Source of the DNA: Lumbricus terrestris
Taxonomy: Eukaryota; Annelida; Clitellata; Crassiclitellata; Lumbricidae
Length of the DNA stretch: 64,000 nt
Direction: 5' to 3'
NCBI GenBank assembly: GCA_949752735.1
Contig: OX457042.1
Coordinates: forward strand, 61,580,699 to 61,644,698
In this document: in pieces, positions 34,240 to 44,852 of the stretch
How the letters are laid out: every line of letters begins with the position of its first letter
How positions within the stretch are numbered: the first letter of the stretch is position 1
Position numbers and translations under genes: made by a program
Notes under the pieces: model-generated
The model's database searches: none
What the model saw: only the letters and a program-made list of their open reading frames with translations
Told to the model about the DNA's origin: nothing

Positions 34240-35237
34240 AACATATTGACATGGCCTATAATAATTTTGCTATGCACGGTATTATCATTATCGACTGGGT
34301 GGCTATTTTGTTTACACTTGTGTTCTGAGACATCTTACTGGCATAACATGGCCTGTCTGTCAGCACAGATTACTCAGATAAATTGGAAGATAACTTGCTG
34401 GTCGTCGCTCGGATATTGTTTCAGAGAGACGATGAGCATCAACAAACAGCCTTGCAAATGATGCGTTCACCTCGATAAAATGACGTGTTGAGTCAGAGAG
34501 AGACAAAGTTACTCACCCCACCCCTCCAAACAGTGTCAGCTTGTGTGTGTCTTACGTCTAGGCGCTTTTAGCACAGAATGGAGGAAGGAAAAAAGACGAA
34601 GGGACTTTCAGCCAGTAATATGATTAAGGATACAGATAAAATGGAGATAATATAATGCAGGGCAGTTAGATATGACATAGCCTACATGCAACGCCCAAGG
34701 AGGACGTGCCGAATGAATGAACGAATGAACTAATGAATGAATGAACAAACGAACGAATGAATGAATGAATGAACGAAAGTCAGACGAAGGGTCTCGCTCA
34801 TGTTCCTTACCAATCAAATCTAAATAATTATTAATACCATAACACGTCAAACTATCGCCTATAGTGATCATGGGGTCAGGACGGCATTTAGTCAGTTTTG
34901 TAGTGTTTTGAAAAAGCGAATGGGACATGTACATGGCTTATATAATAGTATATAACCCTACGAGTCCGCGCGGCACTATACTGCTGAGGAAGAAAAGATA
35001 ATTATTAGCCTAGGCGTGGCCTAGGTCTATTATCTAGAGTGGCTTATCTTGGTATTTTGGCGCCCGGGCGAGTCACGAGTGACTGCAATCGGATGCTAAA
35101 TAGCAATATTAAAAACACATTTGACGATTAATTTGTATGACCCAATTCCATTCCATGTATGCCTCAGCACACAGACCTACAAGGCAAACGTGGCGCATCA
35201 CTGAAACATCAATCTTCAACTGAAACAAATTCAGGCT
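34240..35237. other. intergenic DNA with a small AATG repeat
   Basis: No gene recognised. AATG/AACG tetranucleotide repeats lie at 34708-34778. The rest has no signal I can identify. Confidence 0.5.
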
Positions 35238-35243
35238 TGTTAC

Positions 35244-35634
35244 AACGGAGCCCCTGAAGGGACATGAATGCAAAATATTTTAAGTCGTGCGCACGACTTA
35301 GAACTCGTTCGCACGACTTATAACTCGTTCCCACGACTTAGTAACTCGTTCGCACGACTTAGCAGCCTAAGTTGTTGCCATGACTGCGGTATATTTATAA
35401 TGTGTCACGACTCAATAACTGCTCTTATATGAATGATTTCGCGGTAGGCATAGCTGGTGGTGTGTGATAAGTGTTGATGCTCTGGCATTTATGCGGGATT
35501 CAACGTATAGGACATTCTATGGACATTCTTGGTTAGCCATAGGCTGGCCTATTATGGCCTATTATTAGTGTGGCATTTGTGGGGCGCGAACGACATAAAA
35601 TATTTTGCATTCATGTCTCTTTAGGGGCTCCGTA
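35244..35634. mobile_element. 391-bp inverted-repeat transposon (MITE) with an internal tandem repeat
   Basis: The ends are near-perfect 45-bp inverted repeats: left CGGAGCCCCTGAAGGGACAT, then GAATGCAAAATATTTTA; right is the complement of the same. TGTTAC occurs directly outside both ends (35238-35243 and 35635-35640), probably part of a target duplication. Just inside the left arm lie four copies of a roughly 24-bp unit CGTTCGCACGACTTA-x-AACT (35284-35365). No coding capacity; superfamily not assigned. Confidence 0.75.
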
Positions 35635-35640
35635 TGTTAC

Positions 35641-36900
35641 TCATTGAAATAGAAAGAGTAATAGGGTAGGGTAGAAAGATCACAGAGAAAGAGAGAGACA
35701 GACAGACAGGGACAGACATATATATATATATTAGGGCGTCCCACGATTGCACAGGAAAAAATATTTTATAGAAAATTTAAATGCACTCCCTCCAAAAAGT
35801 TTCCTTATGGTCCTATTATAACACCTGCAAAATTTTATGAAATTTTGAAAATATTTAGAGCGCCCTCAAAGCTCGAATAATTTGTGCAATTTGTCAAAAA
35901 TTACGTACGACGTCTCCGAGTTTGAAAATTTCGGAGGTCCACACTTTGATCCCACTAGCATGCTTAGATATTTCTTACTACCATTTTATTGCTCTGAAAT
36001 ACTAAAATCCACAAACATGCAACCTTTTTGTGCTTGTGAATGAGGTTTTTCAAGCATAAGGACGAGAGTTAAGCTCTCGAGCAAACCAATGATGTAAATC
36101 TGTCGTGCACTGGGATATTGCAGGCTGCTACGTCCACATGACAATCATAACTGGAGTAGTAGCCTATATATATATGCATAAAGTTAGCAGATTGCCAGTC
36201 CTGATTTCTTCTCTAGTAGGTGGAAGTACTAAAATTTTGGTGTGCCAAAGTTGACTTCTGGACCAGGAGAGGATTCAACGGTAGCAGTTTTGAACCTTTT
36301 GATGTCGTGGCAGTGTGATGCATTATTTTGTTATTGTCACATGCTTTGACACAACGCCTTGAATAACTGCATATTAAATAGAGCTTGCATCAGCCATCAG
36401 TTGTGACATCTTGTTGACATCAAAGAAATCTTTTAAGTCCTGTTGCCTGGTGCATTCTTTCTGACATTGGTAGAGTTTGTCCATCAATGATCTATAATTA
36501 AGCTGTTCAAGCCATTTAGAGATGAACGGTACGATCTGGCTCGCCGTCAACCAAACCCTCGACCAATGCTACTATAATCTGCATCTAACAAATCATAGGA
36601 ATTCATTACTGAACAGTTTCAGCGTGGCATCCTCGAAATATTACTCAAGAATTTCATCAACTCTTGGTATTCATGGTTGGATTGAGCAATTCGGTAGTAT
36701 TTCGCAAGCCTGGTGCCCATCACAAAGCGAGTTGGATGGGTACGGCAATAGAGGCCTGCTATAGTGTAGATCCAATTGCTCTATAATATAGCATAAGATG
36801 GAAGTGAATCACATATACACTGTTGACGACCGTGAATTACAGGGCATCCAACGATTTAATATTTGCGGTTGACCTCTACTGTACAGTGTACAGTCAGTCG
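35641..36900. other. unassigned DNA left of the coding remnants
   Basis: AT-rich DNA. Short open pieces occur on the minus strand near 36380-36700 (for example LEQLNYRSLMDKLYQCQKEC), with stops and no recognisable domain. They may be decayed coding sequence or chance. Confidence 0.35.
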
Positions 36901-37084
36901 TTGTTCTCATAATTATAAAGTCCATGTTCTCATTGAGCTAATCCAAACCTGCATGATTCTGACGATGCTGCTCTAGACGACAAGTCTGCAAATGATGCAA
37001 CATCATTCTTGGTACCTAGGATATAAGGACAGCAATTATCTCTGTTGTTTCAGTGATTGTCTCGTCCATGTTGCATTAACGGGG

Positions 37085-37363
37085 TTTATCTCTTCCTAAA
37101 AGTTTTTCACGAACAATACTCGATGACAGTTTCCTCGATATTTCAGTGAAAGAGTGGCGAGATTGTCAATCTATAAGATCACGTGTGATTCTGTTCTTAA
37201 CTTCGTCTGTGCAACTGACCGTGCTGAACGTCACGCAGCTCTGATACAGAATTTCAGTTCAACAATAAGGAAGAACGAAGATCAGATACAGTTTCTCGTA
37301 CAAGTTGTCGAAAACATAGGCACATGTTTTCTAACTGCAATCAAGACAATCTTGCTGACATAG
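37085..37363 (+). pseudogene. coding remnant of an uncharacterised invertebrate protein family
   Basis: Two overlapping plus-strand frames together read like one protein: SFSRTILDDSFLDISVKEWR first, then, after a shift near 37190, DRAERHAALIQNFSSTIRKN and EDQIQFLVQVVENI. From memory, this last pattern (AERxxxLIxxFxxxxxKxExQxQFLLQVVExH) recurs in unannotated multicopy predicted proteins of marine invertebrates and arthropods. Function unknown. The remnant is frameshifted and lacks its beginning. Confidence 0.4.
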
Positions 37364-37724
37364 GGGAGAGTGCTACAAGACGCCCAGGGCGAGTAAGATG
37401 CCCATCCCCTTTAAAACGGTTGAAAAGATACATATTCGTGTTTTAGTTGTCTCATTGCATGCAGCGACATCTTGTGAACCTTCCATAACAATAATGTTTC
37501 AGTATTCGAGATATTGACGCGATAAATCAATTTTCTAAATTTTCACCACTTTTGTGTAAGTACACATTTACGAATCTTCCTAATTTTCTCTTTAGCCTTA
37601 TGCAGTACCAATTCGCGCATTTCAACGTTTATTCTGTGTTCATTTGCAGTTGTTTTAATGGTTTTACCTAAATCTTAAACATTGACCTCGTTAAATAAAA
37701 TGGCGTCAGTAGAGCAGGACTCGA

Positions 37725-37860
37725 AAATTACAAGAAGCCCATGGCCATCTTGAATACATGGGTAGCATAGAGATTACAAGAAGCCCATGGGCGTCTTGAG
37801 TGTATAGGAAGCCTAGAGATTACAAAACGCCCATGAGCGTCTTTGATACTATGAGCAAAT
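37725..37860 (+). repeat. degenerate 45-50 bp tandem repeat
   Basis: Three copies of a unit with GATTACAAGAAGCCCATGGG and CGTCTTGA, followed by a variable TATAGGAAGCCTAGA part. Not coding. Confidence 0.7.
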
Positions 37861-37949
37861 GGCCAAAAATCGGTACCCACCATGACACGACCTTCTACTC
37901 ATAAAAATACGGGGTCCATATGCAAATTTATCAATGTTTATTGAACCTA

Positions 37950-38070
37950 ATTCACCCTTGCCCAAAACTTCAGTGAAATGGAAAGAATGCATGAAGTGTA
38001 AATGTTGGTGTCATGAAGAATGTACAGACAAAGAGACATCCAAAGAATTCGTGTGTGGCTTTTGTCACTA
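37950..38070 (+). pseudogene. C-terminal PHD-finger fragment ending in a stop
   Basis: The frame reads PLPKTSVKWKECMKCKCWCH, then EECTDKETSKEFVCGFCH and a TAG stop at 38068-38070. The spacing W-x2-C-x2-C-x4-H-x2-C...F-x-C-x2-C is the second half of a PHD finger. It aligns with the C-terminal PHD finger of the pogo-like transposase at 50700-50848 (RKWIECQGCQTWFHNAC). It is therefore likely the 3' end of a second, older PHD-tailed transposase copy, whose upstream part is missing or unrecognisable. Confidence 0.5.
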
Positions 38071-38093
38071 GTCTGTGATTAAAGTGAATGTAT

Positions 38094-38527
38094 TGTAGCC
38101 ATTAGGTGTCTACGGCCCTTCTACTCTTCCGTACTCTTTCTGTCTTGGGATGCGTGGGTGTATTGAGGGTTGGGCATTGCCTATATAAGCCTTTGCTTTC
38201 GTGGCAAACGTCCCTGTTCTGCGGTGGTGGTGATCTGTGAGGCGTGTGGGTTTGATGTCTCTCGTTGAGCGTGGTCCGTCTTCTAAGTCGCCGTCTCGCC
38301 TCGTTGGTGTTCTGGCAGTTCATCCGCCTGCCTTTGGCTTCGTTAGCCGTTGTCTGCTGTGTTGTCGTCCGTACTGCTTCGTCTGGTTTGGTCAACTTTG
38401 GTTCTACTAGACGGTAACCTTTGTTATTCGCTGTAAATATTGCTTGTATGAATAAATCGATCTTATTTTACAAAAGTTGGGACCTTATCTTTGATAGTCA
38501 TCCTCGTAGACGGCCGTGAACCTTACA
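38094..38527 (+). repeat. 5' LTR of element 2
   Basis: It starts TGTAGCC and ends CTTACA (TG...CA). A TATA box TATATAA at 38182-38188 and AATAAA at 38451-38456 mark the likely promoter and poly(A) signal. It differs from the 3' LTR only at TTGAGCG/TTGATCG and CCGCCTG/CCGTCTG. Confidence 0.95.
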
Positions 38528-38529
38528 AA

Positions 38530-38548
38530 TGGGGGCCCTCCGTGCTTT
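38530..38548 (+). other. probable primer-binding site of element 2
   Basis: TGGGGGCCCTCCG follows the 5' LTR after two bases, in the position and with the TGG start expected of a tRNA primer site. The first seven bases would fit tRNA-Pro, but the match then breaks, so the primer is not identified. Confidence 0.5.
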
Positions 38549-38837
38549 TGCTCGTTTTGGGTGCTTTTGGTGAATGTTTGTTGGTGTAATTCCGTTGGGA
38601 AATTTCAGATATTTTTTGGTCCGTGTAGTTCGCCGGAATTTTGAGAAATTTGCCGTATTTGTCGGAAATTTTGCGGTGTCGCATTTCGTTTTGGGGGCCT
38701 GGGCTATTTGAATTTCGTGCGGTGGCAGAAATTTTGTGCGTTGTTCGCATTTGTGACAGTTTTGAAGTGGACTGTCGTGAGAATTGGGAATTTTGGGGAG
38801 AATTTTTGGTCTCCGTGGTCTGCGCAGGTAGACTAGT

Positions 38838-41800
38838 ATGGCGTCCTCAGAGGAAGTTACTCTTCTGGAATGGGACGAGATAGTGGATTTGCCGGTGGAC
38901 GAATTGAGAAAATATTGTGCGACGTTGGGTGAGGACGTTAAAGGGTTAACGAAAACTCAATTAATGAAGTTGGCTAGAAAAGCGTTGTCGCCTAAACAAG
39001 GAAGTGAGGAATGGAAACTTCGGGCACAAGCGAAGAGAGAGATCGTTGAATTGGAGCGACTGAGATTTAAGGAGGACAGAGAATTTGAGTGGGAGGTAGA
39101 GAAAGAGAAAATGAGAATGGCAGCGGAGGTGGAGGAGAGAAAAATGAGAATGGCAGCTGAGGCAGAGACAGAGAGAATGAGAATGGCAGCTGAGGCAGAG
39201 GAGAGGAAAATGAAGATGGAAGCTGAGGCTGAGGAGACGAAAAGGAGATTTGATATAGAGGAGAAACGGATGTCTTTGGAGGTAGACAAACAGAAGTTCG
39301 ATATTGACTTGCGGACGTTAGAATTAGGAGGTGTGCCAGACCGTCCTGTGCAGCACAAGGAGGATTTTCGTTTTGGGGCGGCAATGAAATTTGTTCCTAA
39401 ATTTGACCCCTCGGATATTGAACACTATTTTGCGGCGTTCGAACAGGCAATGGCTTTGCATAAAATTCCGATGGAAAAATGGTCATCCCTTTTGCAGCCA
39501 CAACTATCAGGAAAGGCGGCAAATGTATTTGCGTCTTTGTCTTTGGAGGATTGTGTGAATTATGATGTTGTTAAATCCACACTACTCACAGATTATGAAC
39601 GGATACCGGAGTTCTATCGGAAGAAATTTCGGGGGTTGAAAAAAGAACCACGGGAGACTTTCGCAAATTACGCGTATCGCTTGCAGATACCTTTCCAACG
39701 TTGGGTAGAGGGTACAAATTCGTGGGATGATTTGGCTAAATTTAAAGAGGTCATACAGATGGAGCAATTTGTACAAGCGTTGCCGCTAGAAGTACACAAG
39801 TGGCTTTTGGACAAAAGTCCTGAGACTGTAGCGAGTGCTGCACGTTTAGCAGATGAATACGCTGTTTTGTATAAACAGGGGCCGAGTAATCATGCTGGGG
39901 GATTCCAAAGGGGTTTTTCTGAGCGTACAAACCGCTTCTCATGTGACGATAGTGAGAAGAAAGACGTGTGGGAGCGTCAGGGATCAGGGTACAAGGAAGG
40001 TGTGCGCCATGAGTCAAAATGGAGTAAGCGTTCGCCTCAAAGAGGGACGTATGGCTTTAAGCAGCAAAATCGTAAAAATGATGACGTTGAGGGGTTTGGA
40101 GAGCAGGTCACGTGCTCGTTCTGCAGAATTTCTGGGCATTTGAGGTCCCAATGTCGGAAATTACAACGAAAGGAGGGGCCTGAAATTGAAAATTGGAGGG
40201 GTCCGAAACCCGTGGGTTTAGTACAAACTTTGTCGGCGCCTGTTAAGGAACAGAGTTTTCAGAAGCCTATTGAAACTGTTGATAAAATGTATGCTCCTTT
40301 CTGTGTGAATGGGTGTGTCATTAATGATTTGAATGAACGCAAGGATGGTGTTTTTCTGAGAGACTCAGGTTGTCTTCAATCTTTAGTATCGGCTGAATGG
40401 TTGGATGAACATGATTTTGTGCAGTTGAATGAGACACGCCTGCTGAGAGGTATTTCTGGTCAAATTATGGAGCGCCCTCTTGTGAAAGTGAACGTGGAAT
40501 GTGCATTTGTGAAAGGCGAAATTCTTTGTTGTACGCTGAGTTCTTTTCCTATGAATGGTGTGCACGTTGTGATTGGTAATGACGTTGCGCTGTCGGGTGA
40601 TATTGTGGATGTGGCTATTACGACCAGAGCTCAAGCTAAGCAATATGCAGAGGAACGCAGTGCGACAGCGAGCGCTGTGTGCAGTGAACCGACGCGTTTG
40701 GAGCCGACGATTCTGGGTCAGAGTGCAGAGTCGGTCGATCGGGCAGTATTGACAAATGATTTAATGTGTACGTCTAATGATCGAGCGAACTTAGACGAAG
40801 GTGATTTAGAAGCTTTATTCGAGTCGAATGAAATTGTTGACACTGACTGGCAGGATGTCTGTGTTCCGAGATCAGAATTAATTAGGAGGCAAAGAAATTG
40901 TCCTGATTTGATTCCAATGTTTGAGCTGGCGGAGAATAAATCGAAGGGCGATGACCGTGTACAACCGTATGAGTTAGTGGAAGGTGTGTTGATACGTCGG
41001 TGGGACGACAAGTTAACGCCATTTAAGATGGGTGTGTCACAGATTGTGGTTCCACGTCAGTTGAGAATGAAATTGCTGCATGTGGCGCATGATATACCAG
41101 CATCGGGTCATCTGGGTACACAGAAGACTTTGGACAGACTGTTGAAGCATTTCTGGTGGCCACTTGTGAATAAGGATGTACGTGAGTACTGTCGTTCATG
41201 TGATGTTTGTCAACGGTTGGGTAAAGGTAACAGAAATTATAGAGCGCCTATGGTTAGTGTGCCTGTTATGCAAGAAGTGTTTGAACGTCTAGCGATCGAC
41301 ATCGTTGGTCCTTTAAGTGTTTGTGCCTTAACGGGTAACAGATTTATCTTGACTGTGATTGATTTAGCATCGCATTTCCCATTTGCATTTCCGTTAAAGA
41401 CGCATACGGCCCAGGATGTTGCGAAATGTTTGTGTGAGGTGTTTACGATGTTCGGTTTTCCGAAAGAACTACTTTCTGATTGTGGGACTGAGTTCATGTC
41501 TGATTTGATGCAGGTGTTTGTGCATGAATGTGGCATTGTACAATTGAAGACTAGTCCTTATAGACCACAGACGAATGGTTCGTGTGAAAGATTCCATCGT
41601 ACCATGAAAGATATGTTGAAAGCGGTGGCTGAAACGTATCCGGGTTCATGGGATACCATACTCCCTTGGATTTTGTTTGCGTATAGGGAAGTTCCTGTAC
41701 AGGGTACTGGCTTTTCGGCCTTTGACTTAATGTATGGTAGAGATGTGCGTGGAATGCTTCAATTAATGAAAGAGGCATGGTTGTCAAAAGATGTTGTAAA

Positions 41801-43703
41801 TGAAGTATCTGGAAAGAATGTGATTGAATATGTCTTGCAGTTGCGTGAGCGTATGCGTGTTGGGTTGCACATGGCAAGTGAAAATGCTGTTCTTGCTAAG
41901 ACTAAGTCGAAGCAAATTTATGATAAACATTCGAAGGTTGTGACTTTTGAGGAAGGTGAAAAGGTGCTACTTTTGATTCCATTGGTGGGTAAACCCTTAC
42001 AGGCCAAGTATTGTGGACCTTATGTGGTATTACGTCGTCTGGGTCCGGTTGATTATTTGGTATGTACGCCGGATAGACGAAAAACGGAACGAGTGGTACA
42101 TGTGAATTTGATGAAGCGATATGTGGATCGTTTGGATGTGATGCATGATGTGTCGAAAGATGATGTGATTGCTTCTGTGTTGTTGGTGGATACGGATGTG
42201 AAGGTGACTGAGTTGACTTTAGAGGATAAGGTCTTACAATGTGATGTGTCTGCTGAATGTCGTGATGAATTACGTGATGTTTTGCATGACTTTGCACATG
42301 TCTTTAGTAAGTCACCGGGTAAAACCAACATGGTGTCACATAGGATTGAGTTGGTCGAAGGTGCTCGTCCTGTTCGACAATCACCTTATAGGTTGAATCC
42401 TGAGAGGATGGCTAAGGTGGAGAAAGAGGTGGAACAGTTGTTGAAGGCTGGGATTATTGAGGAGTCTGAGAGTCCTTGGGCGGCTCCGATCGTTATGGTT
42501 CCTAAGCCAGACGGTACGGATCGCTTATGTTCAGATTTCAGAAAACTGAATGGATTGTCCGTAGCGGATCCATTTCCGATGCCCCGGGTGGAGGTCTTAA
42601 TTGATCGACTGGGAAAATCCCGTTATTTGACAAAATTGGATATGACCAAAGGATATTGGCAGATTCCAATGCATCCTGATTCAGTCCCGTTGACTGCTTT
42701 TGTTACACCGAAGGGTCATTATCAGTGGAAATATATGAGCTTTGGCTTGAAGAACGCTCCTGCCTCATTTTCTAGATTAATTACGAAAGTTCTGAATGGA
42801 TTGAATGATTTTTGTGATGCATATCTGGATGATATAATCATTTTCAGTTTGGAATGGTCGGATCATTTGATACACTTGAGGAAGGTGTTGAGTAGGATTG
42901 CGGATGCATGTTTGACTTTGAATCTAGCTAAATGTGTATTTGCAAATGCTGAAGTGGATTTTTTGGGTCACCACATTGGAGTGGATGGTGTCCAGCCACG
43001 GGTAAAGAAGGTGGAAGCGGTGTTGCGTTTTCCCAGGCCATGCAATAAGAAGCAGGTGCAATCGTTTCTCGGGCTTGCAGGGTATTATAAGCGTTATTTA
43101 CCTCATTACTCTGACATTGCTTTGCCGCTGACGGCGTTAACGAAGAAAGGGATTCCTTTTCGGTGGAATGAGGAAGCAGAGAGTGCCTTTGTGGATTTGA
43201 AATCTCGTCTTGCTTCTCGACCTATTCTTATACCTCCTGACTTTTCTAAACAGTTTTGTGTTGGTGTTGACGCATCTCAATTCTGTGTGGGAGCCTGCTT
43301 GTTTCAGATACATGAAGAACTGGAACATCCGATTTGCTACATCAGCAGGAAGCTGCTCACGCATGAGGTTCGATACTCAACCATTGAGAAGGAGGCGTTG
43401 GCGCTGATGGTCGCGTTACGAGCCTTCAGTGTGTACTTCGGGTCCACACTGGTCCTTGTGTACACGGATCACAAGCCTCTGCAGTTCATCCGGCAGATGG
43501 CTAATAAGAACATGAAGCTCTTGCGTTGGAGTTTGGAACTGGAGCAGTATAATCTGGACATTCGGCATCGTCCGGGCAGGTTAAATGTCCTCCCGGATAT
43601 TCTCAGCCGTCCGTCTCAGTTGTCAGAGGAATGCAGCAGTTCAGTCACTGCCAAAGAAAAAATAAAGTCGTCACGTTGTCAAATAAAGACGTGCGTCAAT
43701 TGA
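38838..43703 (+). CDS. Gag-protease-integrase-RT-RNase H polyprotein of element 2
   Basis: 1621 residues from the ATG at 38838. Residues 60-150 are charged coiled coil with repeated ERKMRMAAEAE; the Gag core follows (FVPKFDPSDIEHYFAAFEQA); a CCHC knuckle CSFCRISGHLRSQC at about 425; a protease-like RDSG at about 507; integrase HHCC finger at about 748-790; DDE core with AIDIVGP, LSDCGTEF and SCERFH at about 819, 880 and 915; a GPY/F-like module (CGPYVVLRRL); then RT with CSDFRKLNG at about 1229 and catalytic YLDD at about 1328; and RNase H with VDASQF, EKEAL and YTDHKPL at about 1476-1545. All catalytic residues are present and no stop interrupts the frame. Integrase upstream of RT marks the Gmr1 group. 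No envelope-like frame follows. Confidence 0.95.
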   Translation: MASSEEVTLLEWDEIVDLPVDELRKYCATLGEDVKGLTKTQLMKLARKALSPKQGSEEWKLRAQAKREIVELERLRFKEDREFEWEVEKEKMRMAAEVEERKMRMAAEAETERMRMAAEAEERKMKMEAEAEETKRRFDIEEKRMSLEVDKQKFDIDLRTLELGGVPDRPVQHKEDFRFGAAMKFVPKFDPSDIEHYFAAFEQAMALHKIPMEKWSSLLQPQLSGKAANVFASLSLEDCVNYDVVKSTLLTDYERIPEFYRKKFRGLKKEPRETFANYAYRLQIPFQRWVEGTNSWDDLAKFKEVIQMEQFVQALPLEVHKWLLDKSPETVASAARLADEYAVLYKQGPSNHAGGFQRGFSERTNRFSCDDSEKKDVWERQGSGYKEGVRHESKWSKRSPQRGTYGFKQQNRKNDDVEGFGEQVTCSFCRISGHLRSQCRKLQRKEGPEIENWRGPKPVGLVQTLSAPVKEQSFQKPIETVDKMYAPFCVNGCVINDLNERKDGVFLRDSGCLQSLVSAEWLDEHDFVQLNETRLLRGISGQIMERPLVKVNVECAFVKGEILCCTLSSFPMNGVHVVIGNDVALSGDIVDVAITTRAQAKQYAEERSATASAVCSEPTRLEPTILGQSAESVDRAVLTNDLMCTSNDRANLDEGDLEALFESNEIVDTDWQDVCVPRSELIRRQRNCPDLIPMFELAENKSKGDDRVQPYELVEGVLIRRWDDKLTPFKMGVSQIVVPRQLRMKLLHVAHDIPASGHLGTQKTLDRLLKHFWWPLVNKDVREYCRSCDVCQRLGKGNRNYRAPMVSVPVMQEVFERLAIDIVGPLSVCALTGNRFILTVIDLASHFPFAFPLKTHTAQDVAKCLCEVFTMFGFPKELLSDCGTEFMSDLMQVFVHECGIVQLKTSPYRPQTNGSCERFHRTMKDMLKAVAETYPGSWDTILPWILFAYREVPVQGTGFSAFDLMYGRDVRGMLQLMKEAWLSKDVVNEVSGKNVIEYVLQLRERMRVGLHMASENAVLAKTKSKQIYDKHSKVVTFEEGEKVLLLIPLVGKPLQAKYCGPYVVLRRLGPVDYLVCTPDRRKTERVVHVNLMKRYVDRLDVMHDVSKDDVIASVLLVDTDVKVTELTLEDKVLQCDVSAECRDELRDVLHDFAHVFSKSPGKTNMVSHRIELVEGARPVRQSPYRLNPERMAKVEKEVEQLLKAGIIEESESPWAAPIVMVPKPDGTDRLCSDFRKLNGLSVADPFPMPRVEVLIDRLGKSRYLTKLDMTKGYWQIPMHPDSVPLTAFVTPKGHYQWKYMSFGLKNAPASFSRLITKVLNGLNDFCDAYLDDIIIFSLEWSDHLIHLRKVLSRIADACLTLNLAKCVFANAEVDFLGHHIGVDGVQPRVKKVEAVLRFPRPCNKKQVQSFLGLAGYYKRYLPHYSDIALPLTALTKKGIPFRWNEEAESAFVDLKSRLASRPILIPPDFSKQFCVGVDASQFCVGACLFQIHEELEHPICYISRKLLTHEVRYSTIEKEALALMVALRAFSVYFGSTLVLVYTDHKPLQFIRQMANKNMKLLRWSLELEQYNLDIRHRPGRLNVLPDILSRPSQLSEECSSSVTAKEKIKSSRCQIKTCVN

Positions 43704-44213
43704 AAGTTTCGAAAAGCACACTTCAGTGAGTGTCTTGTCTGCGTGTAGCAGCCACTTTCCAGAAAAAGTGGTGGAAGCTTCATCGCCTTTTTCAAGAATG
43801 ACTCAAGAGTTGGGGGTTCTTGTTGGGGGTTCTTGTTGGGGAAATTAGGTTCTCTGTTAGCTTGCAGTGGTTGACACTGTTCTCGTTCGTCTCGTTTGGC
43901 TTTGGCCAATGACATGTTAAAATTTTTGGCTCATTTTTGTATACACGTTGAGTGTCCAAATTTTTTTTCGTATGTTATAGTTTATATGATTCGAACTTTT
44001 GAATGACTTTGAATTATATGAACTCTCAGTTACTTATGATGATGCTTTAGTTAGTAATTTGTGCTGCGTTAGTTGTTGCAATGAATTGCTTAGTACGCTT
44101 ACTTGTAACGATATAGTGCTTTGCGATTCTTGATGCTATGAACTGATAGGCGTAGCGTTTGTTGCTATATTTCGTCGTCCCTCAGGACTCCTCATGCTTT
44201 TGGGAGGGGGATA
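43704..44213 (+). other. 3' untranslated region and purine tract of element 2
   Basis: About 510 bp without a conserved frame between the pol stop and the 3' LTR. It ends in TTTTGGGAGGGGGATA, the polypurine tract abutting TGTAGCC. Confidence 0.85.
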
Positions 44214-44647
44214 TGTAGCCATTAGGTGTCTACGGCCCTTCTACTCTTCCGTACTCTTTCTGTCTTGGGATGCGTGGGTGTATTGAGGGTTGGGCATTGC
44301 CTATATAAGCCTTTGCTTTCGTGGCAAACGTCCCTGTTCTGCGGTGGTGGTGATCTGTGAGGCGTGTGGGTTTGATGTCTCTCGTTGATCGTGGTCCGTC
44401 TTCTAAGTCGCCGTCTCGCCTCGTTGGTGTTCTGGCAGTTCATCCGTCTGCCTTTGGCTTCGTTAGCCGTTGTCTGCTGTGTTGTCGTCCGTACTGCTTC
44501 GTCTGGTTTGGTCAACTTTGGTTCTACTAGACGGTAACCTTTGTTATTCGCTGTAAATATTGCTTGTATGAATAAATCGATCTTATTTTACAAAAGTTGG
44601 GACCTTATCTTTGATAGTCATCCTCGTAGACGGCCGTGAACCTTACA
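44214..44647 (+). repeat. 3' LTR of element 2
   Basis: 434 bp, identical to the 5' LTR except at two positions. AATAAA at 44571-44576 would end the element transcript. It is followed directly by the GTAT target duplication. Confidence 0.95.
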
Positions 44648-44852
44648 GTATATACACTTTAGAGATAAGGGGACAGAAAGAGAGAGAAGAAAAATAGAAG
44701 GGCAGAGAGTCACAGACAAACAGCGTCGGTACTTAGGAGATAAGGACAGAAACCAGAGAATGACAGACAGACAGGGTTGCAGGGAGGGAGGGAGAGATAG
44801 ATGAGATAATGAAGTGAGAGACAAGCAGAGACATAGAGAGGCAGAGATTCGG

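Larger units (their letters stand above)
38094..44647 (+). mobile_element. Gmr1-like Ty3/gypsy LTR retrotransposon, element 2 (intact, integrase before RT)
   Basis: A complete element: 434-bp LTRs at both ends differing at only two positions, a 4-bp target duplication GTAT (38090-38093 and 44648-44651), a primer site, one uninterrupted 1621-codon gag-pol frame and a purine tract. It differs from element 1 in LTR, gag and primer, so it is a separate family. The pol order is again integrase, then RT and RNase H. Two LTR differences in 434 bp and an intact frame indicate a recent, possibly still active copy. Confidence 0.96.
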
